Below are positions 8,112-16,022 of a DNA stretch of 64,000 nucleotides, in pieces. The stretch's first letter is position 1. The number at the start of each line of letters is the position of its first letter. The stretch comes from Io17-Chloro-G2 sp034420695. GTDB lineage: Bacteria; Chloroflexota; Dehalococcoidia; Lucifugimonadales; UBA3495. The stretch is taken from positions 186,001-250,000 of the forward strand of contig DAOULB010000018.1 of the NCBI GenBank assembly GCA_034420695.1, in the 5' to 3' direction. The notes below the pieces were generated by a model. It did not search any database, was not told where the DNA came from, and saw nothing but the letters and a program-made list of their open reading frames with translations. The position numbers were made by a program, and so were the translations under genes.

Positions 8112-9494
8112 CTATTGAAGTGGTTTGGCCTTACGTACCTGCCGCCAGGGCTTGCGGACAAATCGGCGTCCCAAGCCGCGCTCAATCTCCCGCCACTTCC
8201 GCTCTTCGTCCACGGTGATAAATGTCACCGCCTCGCCGGAGCGGCCCATGCGGCCGGTCCTTCCAACACGGTGGGTGAAAAGTTGTTCCGAGTCCGGCAG
8301 GTCATAGTTGATGACTTGGCCGATACCCTCAAAGTCCAAACCCCTGGCGGCCACATTGGTTGCCACCAGGATCGGTGCCTCACCGGAGCGAAAACCCCTC
8401 ACAACCCGTTCACGGGCTCCCTGGCTTAGATTTCCCTGGAGCGCTCCAACCGGGTAGCCCAAGGAATCCAGCTGTCGGGCCAACTGTTTGACTCCGCGCT
8501 TGGTCTTGCCAAACACTATAACCGGGGCATCTTCCCGCTGGTCCAGCAGAGTCCGCAACGCGTCAAGCTTATCGCTCTTCTCGATGGTGTAGACCAAGTG
8601 CTCCACGGTGGGAGGGGCCTGCAGGTCCGCATCCACCTCCACAGTTACCGGGGCGCTCAGGTGCTTTGAAGCTGCCTGGGATACCCACTCCGGCATCGTT
8701 GCAGAGAAGAGCGCCGTCTGCCGCTGTCTGGGCGTCCGGCCTATTATGGCTTCAACGTCGGGGACGAAACCCCTGTCCAGCATTTCGTCCGCTTCATCCA
8801 GCACCAGAAATCGCACGGAGCTCAGGTCCAGCGAACCTTGCCGCAGGTGGTCCAGCGTCCGGCCCGGAGTGCCGATGACGACTTGGGCCCCGTTTCTTAA
8901 CGCCACGTACTCCGGCTTCAGAGACCGCCCGCCGTACAGCAGCGTCACACGGATTTTCTGCGGGGAAACCAGGGCCTCGATGACTCCGGCCACTTGCATC
9001 GCCAGTTCCCGGGTAGGAACCAGCACAACGGCCTGCACTCGCCGGACCGACGTGTCGCACATTTCCGCCAAAGGCACTGCGAATGCCAGAGTTTTTCCTG
9101 AGCCGGTACGCGCTTGGCCCATCAGGTCGCGTCCCGCCAAGAGTTGCGGGATGGCCTTCTCCTGAATAGGAGTGAGCTTGGATATGTTCATCCGGGAAAT
9201 CGCCGTCTTGGTGGCTTGGTTCAAGGACATCCCGGAAAATGTGATATCGCCAGTTGGGCTGGCGCCGTCGGCTCGCCCATCTACAGTGGGCGGATGCATG
9301 GACTGGGTGGAGCCGGAGCCGGCCGCCGGGGAAGCCCCCTGACGGCGGGCTTTGAAGCAGGGGCGGCAATATACCGGTTTTCCCTGGGTTGGCCGGAAAG
9401 GAAGGGTGGCAGACATATTGCAGTCATCGCAGACTGCTTGGTGCGGGGTTCGGTTGGACGGACGCGCGCGGGCGGACGAATGTGCAAGAGCCAT
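8112..9494 (-). CDS. DEAD-box RNA helicase with N-terminal CxxC-x17-CxxC zinc ribbon
   Basis: A 460-aa ATP-dependent RNA helicase. Residues 22-46 form an exact C-x2-C-x17-C-x2-C ribbon (Cys 22, 25, 43, 46), followed by a flexible linker to about 84. The helicase core has Q-motif TPIQEKAIP, Walker A ARTGSGKT (128-135), PTRELA, TPGR, DEAD (234-237), SAT, ARGLD and HRVGRTGR. The C-terminal extension is short and basic (RRFVRKPWRQVRKAK), likely for RNA contact. A zinc-ribbon fused in front of a DEAD core is not the usual RhlE/CsdA layout. A promoter and a leader of about 120 nt lie upstream, a length seen for cold-inducible helicases, though no cold-shock box is recognised. Confidence 0.9.
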   Translation of the reverse strand: MALAHSSARARPSNRTPHQAVCDDCNMSATLPFRPTQGKPVYCRPCFKARRQGASPAAGSGSTQSMHPPTVDGRADGASPTGDITFSGMSLNQATKTAISRMNISKLTPIQEKAIPQLLAGRDLMGQARTGSGKTLAFAVPLAEMCDTSVRRVQAVVLVPTRELAMQVAGVIEALVSPQKIRVTLLYGGRSLKPEYVALRNGAQVVIGTPGRTLDHLRQGSLDLSSVRFLVLDEADEMLDRGFVPDVEAIIGRTPRQRQTALFSATMPEWVSQAASKHLSAPVTVEVDADLQAPPTVEHLVYTIEKSDKLDALRTLLDQREDAPVIVFGKTKRGVKQLARQLDSLGYPVGALQGNLSQGARERVVRGFRSGEAPILVATNVAARGLDFEGIGQVINYDLPDSEQLFTHRVGRTGRMGRSGEAVTFITVDEERKWREIERGLGRRFVRKPWRQVRKAKPLQ

Positions 9495-9624
9495 ACGAGA
9501 ACGGACTCCCTGGATTAGAGTGAGAACGCAGGTGAATCAGCGGGGGGCGAACAAGAAGAGAGGGAGAGTGGGGCCGGTCCGTTCTTGTGTCAAACCTTGG
9601 TGCGCCAATTGAGCGTACTACGAT

Positions 9625-9630
9625 ATTATA
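9625..9630 (-). promoter_or_regulatory. -10 box of the DEAD-box helicase promoter
   Basis: TATAAT on the minus strand, about 130 nt upstream of the helicase ATG, with no convincing -35. The transcript would carry a leader of roughly 120 nt. The rest of the 352-nt gap up to 9846 holds only the tandem repeat at 9803-9832. Confidence 0.5.
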
Positions 9631-9785
9631 GCCCAGCGCGACGAAAACCGATACCCCGTGCCGCACACTCAAGAGCCATTTCCAAGACTCACACCCAAGT
9701 CAGCCTGGGATACAAAGCTGGAGACCCTGGCGCACGTGGGCGGTTCAAGGCGGCGCATGCAGTCCGGATTGACGCTGTTTCTAAC

Positions 9786-9832
9786 AATTGGCACTGCAGG
9801 CTGCCAATTAGCCGGGCGCCAATTAGCCGGGC
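9786..9832. repeat. 15-bp tandem repeat overlapping an inverted repeat
   Basis: GCCAATTAGCCGGGC occurs twice without a gap (9803-9817, 9818-9832). The first copy overlaps an inverted repeat, AATTGGCA (9786-9793) and TGCCAATT (9802-9809). It begins 15 nt after the NIPSNAP stop codon on the minus strand and could end or stabilise that transcript, but there is no T-run. Confidence 0.6.
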
Positions 9833-9846
9833 TGTTGAAGGTCTCG

Positions 9847-10152
9847 TCACGCCGCGCCCGCCCCAACCTGCTCTATCACCCGCACTTCCATCTTGGCGAT
9901 GTGGCTGGTGGGGATGTCTCCCAAGGCGGAGCGTTCCGGTGAGGCGAAGTATTCGGCCTCTTTCTGGGGAATCTCTTCTGCGTTGTTGAAGCGGCGCACC
10001 CAGAGGAATTCGGTGCGGTCGGCATTCACCCAGGTCGCCTCCACCGGTATACCCAGTCTCTGGTGCAGGGGCCGGATGTGCTCCTCGAAAAGGTTGATCC
10101 AAGAGTCCATCATTCCCCGGTTGATGGTGTAGATGCGCAGTTGCGATACCAT
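9847..10152 (-). CDS. NIPSNAP-family protein
   Basis: A 101-aa single-domain ferredoxin-like alpha/beta protein of the NIPSNAP family (dimeric alpha-beta barrel fold). It starts LRIYTINRGMMDSWINLFEEHI, followed by the typical WVNADRTEFLWVRRF strand pair. The function of bacterial NIPSNAPs is not settled; they often neighbour catabolic enzymes. It follows the enolase-superfamily gene by 51 nt in the same direction and is probably cotranscribed, which suggests a role in the same degradative step. RBS GGAGAG precedes the ATG. Confidence 0.85.
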   Translation of the reverse strand: MVSQLRIYTINRGMMDSWINLFEEHIRPLHQRLGIPVEATWVNADRTEFLWVRRFNNAEEIPQKEAEYFASPERSALGDIPTSHIAKMEVRVIEQVGAGAA

Positions 10153-10203
10153 GCTTTCTCTCCTGTATACGCCGGTGTGCTCCGGCAGCGTAGACGGTTC
10201 GGA

Positions 10204-11292
10204 CTAGCTGACTTGGTACCGCCTTATAGTGTCCTGGCTGAACTCCAGCCCCAAGCCGGGACGATCCGGCACCACCAACTCCCCGTCTTCGATGGCCGGG
10301 GTTTCCTCGAACAATCGCAGCGACCAAGGCATGTACTCCACGGTGAGCCCGTTGGGAATGGCGGCCATGGTGTGTATCTGGATTTCGGGTATCAGGTGGC
10401 TCACCACAGGAAGGTTGAAGGCTTCCGCCATGCCGGCGACTTTCTTGAACTGGGTGATGCCGCCCACCCGCAGCAGGTCCACCATTACGATGTCCGCCGA
10501 CCGGTGTTCCAGCATCTGCCGGAAGGGCGTGATGCCGTAAACGTACTCGCCGGCGCAGATGGGGGTGGTCAGGGCGTCGGCCACCCGTGCCAGGCCTTGG
10601 TAATCGTCGTGGGCCACCACGTCTTCCAGCCAGAACAGGTTGTACTCCTCCACCCGCCGGCCGATGTCGATGGCTTGGTTGACGTCCCAAAGCTGGTTGA
10701 TGTCGCACATCAGGTCGATGTCGTCTCCCACCGCCTCCCGCATTACTCGCATCCGCTCGACTTCCCGGGCCGGGGTGGGTTCGGCCCCCATCTGGGTCTT
10801 CATCTGCCGGAAGCCCATGTTCACCAAGCGCGGACCCGCTTCAGCCAGGTATTCGAGGTTCATGGGCCGCATCAGCGCGCCGCTGGCGTAGGTGGGCACC
10901 CGGTCACGGTAGCCGCCCAGCAGGGAGGCCACCGGCTGGTTCAAGGCCTTGCCCTTGATGTCCCAAAGGGCCATGTCCACTGCCGAAAGGGCCAGGGTAA
11001 GCAGCCCCTCGGGCCCGGCGCTGGCGGATAGGCCCCGTAGCCTGGTCACCACGGCTTCCACGTTAATGGGGTCCTCGCCGACGCACAGTTCGCAGAGGGA
11101 GTCCACCGCCGACCGCAGGGCGTTGGTGAGGGGGCCTCCGAAGAAGGTGAGGCCGATGCCACGGATGCCCTCGTCGGTCTCCAGTTCAAGCGTCACGAAT
11201 TCCCTGGTGGCGTCGCCCACCGGCACCCCGACCACCAAGGGGTTGTCCGCCGGGGTGCTCAGGATGCGGGTCTTTGACCTGGTGATTCTCAT
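10204..11292 (-). CDS. mandelate racemase/muconate lactonizing enzyme family protein
   Basis: A 362-aa enolase-superfamily enzyme that abstracts a proton alpha to a carboxylate. From ATG 11292, metal ligands are Asp197, Glu223 and Glu249, and the Asp272-His299 dyad of the mandelate racemase subgroup is present. Lys165 matches the first Lys of the usual K-x-K base, but the second is Gln167. Chemistry therefore probably relies on the His-Asp dyad, as in the acid-sugar dehydratases, rather than two-base racemisation. The N-terminal capping domain (1-125) is normal. An upstream GTG/ATG would add 21 residues; ATG 11292 with GGGGGC upstream gives the usual MRITRSK start. Operon with NIPSNAP. Substrate unknown. 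Confidence 0.9.
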   Translation of the reverse strand: MRITRSKTRILSTPADNPLVVGVPVGDATREFVTLELETDEGIRGIGLTFFGGPLTNALRSAVDSLCELCVGEDPINVEAVVTRLRGLSASAGPEGLLTLALSAVDMALWDIKGKALNQPVASLLGGYRDRVPTYASGALMRPMNLEYLAEAGPRLVNMGFRQMKTQMGAEPTPAREVERMRVMREAVGDDIDLMCDINQLWDVNQAIDIGRRVEEYNLFWLEDVVAHDDYQGLARVADALTTPICAGEYVYGITPFRQMLEHRSADIVMVDLLRVGGITQFKKVAGMAEAFNLPVVSHLIPEIQIHTMAAIPNGLTVEYMPWSLRLFEETPAIEDGELVVPDRPGLGLEFSQDTIRRYQVS

Positions 11293-11395
11293 AGCTGCCC
11301 CCTGGACGATAATGCCTCCCCGCACCGCCCGGCATCCCCCCGAAGTGCGGCCCATTTTAACACGGGGCCGTTGCCCTCGGACGCCTGTGGAGAGC

Positions 11396-11463
11396 TTGAC
11401 AAGCGGGAGGGAGTGCCATAATTTACTAAACGCCGTTTAGTATTACTGTAGTTTAGCGTTAAC
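11396..11463 (+). promoter_or_regulatory. promoter and palindromic operator of the arsenic module
   Basis: TTGACA (11396-11401) is followed after 15 nt by CATAAT (11417-11422). Immediately downstream is the palindrome ACTAAACG-C-CGTTTAGT (11425-11441), and a weaker one sharing GTTTAG lies at 11451-11463 (GTTTAGCGTTAAC). A repressor bound here would sit on the start point, fitting autoregulation by the PadR-like protein encoded next. Confidence 0.7.
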
Positions 11464-11480
11464 CTGAGGATGGGTTCGAT

Positions 11481-11891
11481 TTGGTCGGAATGAAAATAGA
11501 CGCCAGGTCGTCCGGCAGATCTGCTCCAATGCAACAGCAGGCTTACTGGGAAAACCTGGTCAAACGGAGCCTGTGCCGCTTCCTGCTGCTGGCCCAACTG
11601 GACCGGGGTCCGGTTCATTGCTACGGGTTGAAGCGGGCGTTGAAGGAAGCCTGCCAGGGGTGTTGTGAGCCCACCGAGGCCATGGTCTACTCCACGGTGA
11701 AGGAACTGGTGGAAGGAGGCTACGTGGTCTGCCGTGACGAGGAACATCAAGGCCGCACCCGCCGGATGTGCTGGCTGACCCCCATCGGCCGCGACGCCTT
11801 CAAGGCCGCCGCCAAAGTTTGGCAGCAGATGCTCCCTACTGTGGAGCAGGTCGTAGAGCAAGCCCTGACGCCCACATCCCAAGTGCCATAG
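11481..11891 (+). CDS. PadR-like winged-helix transcriptional regulator (arsenic module)
   Basis: A 136-aa DNA-binding protein with one winged helix (about 28-110): LCRFLLLAQLDRGPVHCYGLKRAL, then EAMVYSTVKELVEGGYV and the wing RRMCWLTPIGRDAF. This is PadR-like in length and order, not a classical ArsR. A Cys cluster, C-Q-G-C-C, lies just before the recognition helix, with further Cys residues at CYG, VVC and MCW; they could bind As(III). It sits between a palindromic operator and arsM (31 nt away), so an arsenic-responsive repressor is inferred. TTG 11481 has GAGGA 10 nt upstream; ATG 11490 is an alternative. Confidence 0.75.
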   Translation: MVGMKIDARSSGRSAPMQQQAYWENLVKRSLCRFLLLAQLDRGPVHCYGLKRALKEACQGCCEPTEAMVYSTVKELVEGGYVVCRDEEHQGRTRRMCWLTPIGRDAFKAAAKVWQQMLPTVEQVVEQALTPTSQVP

Positions 11892-11922
11892 AAGACAATT
11901 CAATGGACCAGGAGGAAACGAA

Positions 11923-12723
11923 ATGAGTAGTGATTCCATTACCACCAGCAGCGCCGGCAACACGGAACAGATAAAAGAAATGGTGCGGGAGAGGTACGGC
12001 TCCCGGGCCCGGGGGGTCATCGAGCTGACCGAAGTACAGGACTCGGGCGACGGCGCCTGTTGCAGCCCCGCCGACCAAGAGCGGGCAATGCGGCTCTACC
12101 AGGAGTCTCAGCTTGCCGGCCTGCCCGTGGAGTCGGTGGCCGCCTCCGCCGGGTGCGGCAACCCCACGGCCCTGGCCGGGCTGCAGCCGGGTGAGCGGGT
12201 GCTGGACCTGGGCTCCGGGGGAGGTATCGACTGCTTCTTGGCCGCCGGTCAGGTGGGAGAACAGGGCCGGGTCTTCGGCCTGGACATGACCGACGACATG
12301 TTGGCGCTGGCCCGGGCCAACCAAGAAAGGCTGGGCTTTACCAACGTTGAATTCGTCAAGGGAGAAATCGAGAACATTCCCCTGCCCGACGGCAGCGTTG
12401 ACGTGGTGATTTCCAACTGCGTCGTCTGTTTGTCGCCGGACAAGGACGCCGTCTTCGCCGAGAGTTTCCGGGTGCTGTCCCCCGGCGGACGGGTGCATAT
12501 ATCCGACATGATGTCCGAGGACCAGCGGGGGCCGGCCCGCACCGATGCCGAGGCTTGGACTTCCTGCATCGCCGGAGCAGAGGACCGTGGGACCTACTTG
12601 GGCCGCTTGGAGCAGGCCGGGTTCGTCGACGTCGACATCACCGAGGAGCAGGAGCGCTTGGACGAAGAGGGCATCTCCACAAACGTCGTCAGCGTCAAGG
12701 TCACCGCCCGCAAACCGGGGTAG
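11923..12723 (+). CDS. arsM: arsenite S-adenosylmethionine methyltransferase
   Basis: A 266-aa SAM-dependent methyltransferase converting As(III) to methylated arsenicals in the cytoplasm. The SAM motif LDLGSGGGIDC is at 94-104. Cysteines match the ArsM set: Cys78 in AGCGNP, Cys166 in SNCVVCLSPDK and Cys215 in WTSCIAGA, plus an N-terminal Cys46-Cys47 pair. The methyl-arsenical binding region and C-terminal domain are complete, so length is normal. AGGAGG precedes ATG 11923. It is the second gene of the module. No arsenic efflux gene lies in the window. Confidence 0.93.
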   Translation: MSSDSITTSSAGNTEQIKEMVRERYGSRARGVIELTEVQDSGDGACCSPADQERAMRLYQESQLAGLPVESVAASAGCGNPTALAGLQPGERVLDLGSGGGIDCFLAAGQVGEQGRVFGLDMTDDMLALARANQERLGFTNVEFVKGEIENIPLPDGSVDVVISNCVVCLSPDKDAVFAESFRVLSPGGRVHISDMMSEDQRGPARTDAEAWTSCIAGAEDRGTYLGRLEQAGFVDVDITEEQERLDEEGISTNVVSVKVTARKPG

Positions 12724-13036
12724 TCCCACCCGTTAGTTGAGCGGTATCGGTGTTAAATGGTCGGAAGAGCGTAGCGCGGCAGGACTAGAGTAGTCCGTGG
12801 GAAGCGGCCCTTCACAATGATTGGTGTGTCGCGGCGTGCACGGTTGAGACAGCTGGCTGTAACATGTCGCAGGAGCCGAGATTCTGAAACTAATGGGACG
12901 ATCAGAGGGACAACGGTTCCCAATTGCTTGATCGCGGCCGCGTCGCTGGTCAGTCGAAATAGCGCAGCAGCGTCCCGGAGAAGTCTGGCCCAACCGGCTG
13001 TAATTCATTTGGCATTTAGAGTGAGAGATCGTTACA
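12724..13036. other. intergenic region, nothing recognised
   Basis: A gap of about 310 bases after arsM. No credible reading frame, tRNA, terminator with T-run or repeat was seen. Confidence 0.5.
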
Positions 13037-13534
13037 TTGCCAATTGAACGAGAACGGAATAGCATCCGGCTTGCCGAGAATCCGGGCGACTATCAGGCTT
13101 TCACCGGTCTCGTTCGCGAGTACATCGAGAGCTTGGGCTTCGAGGTCGATTTCCAGGATGTGGAAATTGAGATAGGGGAAGCACCGGTACGGTACGGACC
13201 GGCGGGCCGTGGCGCTGCGTTGCTTGTGGTCAATCAGACAGGGTCGGTCGTCGGGATTGCCGCCGTCCGCGACTTGGGTGATGGAGTGTGCGAGCTGAAG
13301 CGCATGTACGTGAAGCCGGACCACCGGCAGGGCGGCATGGGGAAGAGGCTGTGCGAGGAGTCAATCAGCGTTGCCAAGGGTCTGGGCTACCGGGTAATGC
13401 GCTTGGACACGCTGAAGCGTATGACCGCGGCCAGGCGGCTCTACGAGTCCCGGGGTTTCCGGCCCATTCCGTCCTATACCGTCAACCCGTTGTCCGATGC
13501 ACTGTTCTACGAACTCGACCTCGTGTCTCCGTAG
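13037..13534 (+). CDS. GNAT-family N-acetyltransferase
   Basis: A 165-aa GNAT protein: strand 4 CELKRMYVKPDHRQGGMGKRL carries the acetyl-CoA loop (HRQGGMGK, about 98-105), followed by the helix and strand MRLDTLKRMTAARRLYESRGF. The LDT...A..LYES.GF ending is typical for small-molecule or amino-acid acetyltransferases of this family. Starts with TTG in the MPIERERN context; the RBS is weak. Single gene, substrate unknown. Confidence 0.8.
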   Translation: MPIERERNSIRLAENPGDYQAFTGLVREYIESLGFEVDFQDVEIEIGEAPVRYGPAGRGAALLVVNQTGSVVGIAAVRDLGDGVCELKRMYVKPDHRQGGMGKRLCEESISVAKGLGYRVMRLDTLKRMTAARRLYESRGFRPIPSYTVNPLSDALFYELDLVSP

Positions 13535-13667
13535 ATCGCCGTGGAAATACGACAGGGCACTATCTCTGGGACGGGACTAGGTCTAACGTGCCTTCAACAA
13601 ACTGAAACTCCGGCGGTGAATCCCTACCCGTTCTGACCGCAGAGGCACCTATTTCCCCGCGCCCCCT

Positions 13668-13760
13668 CTACAACCGGAACCGCCTGCAGGCTTGGGTGTA
13701 CTTGAAGCCTACCTGCTCTCGGATGCGGGCCCGCCAGTTGGAAAGTTCATCACCGTCTGG
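13668..13760 (-). pseudogene. 3' fragment of a PIG-L deacetylase gene
   Basis: Minus-strand translation gives DELSNWRARIREQVGFKYTQACRRFRL-stop, matching the last residues of the intact PIG-L protein at 15199-15906 (PAWRARIGEQVGFKYAEAYKRFRL). Hand alignment of 66 bases gives 56 matches. Homology fades upstream and no start is present, so this is a fragment. It lies in the same orientation as the intact gene, with the 245-aa/PIN cassette between the two. The rest of the 13535-13889 gap holds nothing else recognised. Confidence 0.75.
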
Positions 13761-13889
13761 GCGGGCCTGTGATGGGAGCCTACTGCTGGCCGGCGGCCTT
13801 GGGCGACGAGGAGATACTGGAGCGGCTGCTCATGCTAAACTTGGCCAGAGCAGAAGCCGGTACTGGCGCTTAAGCAGGGTTTTTCTGAT

Positions 13890-14627
13890 ATGGCTGGACA
13901 CACTCTTACATTTGAGATGGGCGGCCGGGTAGAGATGGGGCAATTCCAGCAGGGAATCGCTCATTTTACCCAGTTGGTGGCGGCTCTGACCCAGGGGACT
14001 GGAGTACGTTGGGTCATTGAAGACCTGCACCCAGGGAGCGCGGTCGTGACGCTGCGGGGTGAAGCAGAGGATGCAGCCAAAGTTGAGAGGATTGTTGGCG
14101 AGTACGACAGTATCGGAAGGGCGCTGGAACGCCGGGAAGACCTCCATTACAGTCTGGAAGTAAACCGGGCTGCCCAGGCAGTAAGTAACCTCGCTAATAC
14201 CTTTGAGTACGTGCGCTTCGAAACCCTATCCGGTGATTACACCATTTCCGGTAACGGCGCGGAGCCGCCCCACCGAGCCTTGGCAGTCAGCATCGGGGCA
14301 ATTTCTGGAAGAGTGCAGACGTTGAGCAACCGGGGCAGCCTGCGGTTCAGCCTGTACGACACCGTTCACGACAAGGCCGTCGGCTGCTACCTCCAACCTG
14401 GCCAAGAGGAATCGATGCGGGAAGCTTGGGGCCGGCTCGCCAGGGTCAGTGGCAGTGTTTCCAGAGAGAGGGATTCGGGCCGCCCGGTGGCCGTCAGGCA
14501 AATCCTGGACTTCGAGATTCTAAAAGATATCGCGCCTGGGTCCTACCGGCTCGCCCGTGGGGCAGTGCCTTGGAAACCCGGAGACCAAATGCCCGAGGAC
14601 GTGATTCGCCAGTTGAGAGATGCCTGA
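13890..14627 (+). CDS. hypothetical protein paired with a PIN-domain gene
   Basis: A 245-aa soluble protein with no recognised domain. It has alternating strands (HTLTFEMGGRVEMGQF, SAVVTLRGEAEDAAKVERIV), then a helix and a second half rich in beta-strands (SIGAISGRVQTLSN, SLRFSLYDTV, DFEILKDI). Its stop overlaps the start of a PIN gene by 8 bp, so the two were translationally coupled. That is the layout of an antitoxin before a VapC toxin, but this protein is about three times longer than VapB-type antitoxins and has no visible DNA-binding motif. Function as a partner of the PIN protein is inference. The pair lies between two copies of the PIG-L 3' end. Confidence 0.65.
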   Translation: MAGHTLTFEMGGRVEMGQFQQGIAHFTQLVAALTQGTGVRWVIEDLHPGSAVVTLRGEAEDAAKVERIVGEYDSIGRALERREDLHYSLEVNRAAQAVSNLANTFEYVRFETLSGDYTISGNGAEPPHRALAVSIGAISGRVQTLSNRGSLRFSLYDTVHDKAVGCYLQPGQEESMREAWGRLARVSGSVSRERDSGRPVAVRQILDFEILKDIAPGSYRLARGAVPWKPGDQMPEDVIRQLRDA

Positions 14628-15055
14628 AAGCCGGAGAATCCTTTATTGGGACTCAGATCTCTTCCTCTCTTATGTCTTATGTTAACGAGATAGAAGACCG
14701 TATGCTGGTTCTGGAAGCGCTCATGGCCGAGAGTGCAAGCGAGAGTGGGGGCGTTCATATCTACACCTCGGCCTTATCAAAGGTAGAGGTATCCTTCGGG
14801 GCGGCAGAGCAGAGGCGGCAGGCGTTGGACCCGGAAACCGAAGAACACATTGACTACCTTTGGTCCGATCCCATGGCGGTAGTCTTGGTTGAATATCACG
14901 ATGGAATAGGCAGGGAAGCCAGGCAGTTAATGCGGAATGCCATCACCCAAGGATGGAGCCTGAAACCCCTTGATGCCATTCACTTGGCAACGGCCAAGTG
15001 GCTCTCAGACATGAGAGTGCCAGTCGACGAGGTCCACACTTACGATAGGCAGTAG
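14620..15055 (+). pseudogene. PIN-domain ribonuclease gene disrupted by a 7-bp tandem duplication
   Basis: Translation from ATG 14620 gives MPESRRILYWDSDLFLSYV, then LC-stop at 14683. The bases TCTTATG occur twice in tandem (14668-14674, 14675-14681); removing one copy joins the frame to SYVNEIEDRMLVLEAL and gives a 142-aa PIN protein. PIN residues are visible: Asp11 (or 13) in YWDSD, Glu in SKVEV, Asp in LKPLDAIHLATA and the last Asp in TYDRQ. The extra copy creates an in-frame ATG at 14672, which could start a 127-aa form lacking the first strand and first catalytic Asp. It overlaps the 245-aa gene by 8 bp. Sequencing error is possible. Confidence 0.75.
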
Positions 15056-15198
15056 TTCAAATATGCTGCCCTGATAGGCGTCAAGATTCTTGAACCGTAC
15101 ACGCCCCAGCCAAGAATGCTGTAGCTTTCCGGTGTCCCCGAGCGACTGATTGTCTTGCACCTGCACCGGGCAACTGCCAATTAACTCCACAGGCCCCC

Positions 15199-15906
15199 TC
15201 ACAACCTGAACCGCTTGTAAGCCTCGGCGTACTTGAAGCCGACCTGCTCGCCGATGCGGGCCCGCCAGGCAGGCAAGTGCACCTCGGCGTCCTCTTCGGA
15301 GACCTGGGACTTGTGGCATTTAAGGGCAGCTATGGCTTGGCCGATGTAGTCCGATACATCGATGTACAGGTTGGCGTCGTGGTGCTCGGCGACCCAGACC
15401 TCCCGCACCTTGTGGGGCTCCAGGCCCTCGGCCAGCAGTTCGGGGAAGGTGAGCCGGTCCCGGGCGGTGGGGAACACCGCTGACAGGGCCGCTTCCCCCG
15501 AGGCGAAGTGGTCGGGGTGCCCGATGTAGCCATGCTCGTGCAGGCTGCGCATCGGGCTGTTGCAGATGAGAACGTCGGGCCGGTGACGCCGGATTTCCCG
15601 GGCAATGTCCCTCCGCAGTCTCAGTGACGGCTCCAGCATGGCGTCCTCATAGCCCAGGAAGACCACATCCTTCAGCCCCAATACCCTGCCCGCCTCCCGC
15701 TGCTCCCTGGCGCGGACTTGCACCAGCTTTTCCGAGGTCATCTCAGGGTCGTCGGAGCCCTTGCTGCCGTCGGTGCACAGCACGTACACCACCTCCCAAC
15801 CCTCGGCACACCACTTGGCCACGGTGCCGGAGCAGCCCCACTCGGCGTCGTCGGGGTGGGCAACCACCACCATTCCCCGGCTGTATTCTTCCTGTTCTTC
15901 GGCCAT
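15199..15906 (-). CDS. PIG-L/LmbE-family deacetylase
   Basis: A 235-aa zinc-dependent N-acetyl-hydrolase of the PIG-L fold, as in MshB, BshB and GlcNAc-PI deacetylases. The zinc motif AHPDDAE is at about 16-22 and the second metal site appears as HGYIGHPDH. The N-terminal sequence runs straight into the Rossmann-like core with no signal peptide, so it is cytoplasmic. Likely substrates are N-acetylglucosamine conjugates, but thiol-cofactor genes are not nearby. ATG 15906 is chosen because AGGAG lies 8 nt upstream; the upstream Met would add 6 residues. A 3' fragment of this gene is found 1.4 kb away at 13668. Confidence 0.88.
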   Translation of the reverse strand: MAEEQEEYSRGMVVVAHPDDAEWGCSGTVAKWCAEGWEVVYVLCTDGSKGSDDPEMTSEKLVQVRAREQREAGRVLGLKDVVFLGYEDAMLEPSLRLRRDIAREIRRHRPDVLICNSPMRSLHEHGYIGHPDHFASGEAALSAVFPTARDRLTFPELLAEGLEPHKVREVWVAEHHDANLYIDVSDYIGQAIAALKCHKSQVSEEDAEVHLPAWRARIGEQVGFKYAEAYKRFRL

Positions 15907-16022
15907 TGAGGATTCTCCTGGCAAACTTTCAAAGTTGGAGCAAGCCCATCGCCGGGACCGGCGTGAAATCGTGAGGGGTCTTGCCGGTTAATGTTCTTGG
16001 GCTATTGCCGCGATTCGCCTCC

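Noticed and set aside
12817..13047. 76-aa frame in the gap after arsM
   Set aside because: No homology, no RBS, low-quality composition; left as an empty intergenic region.
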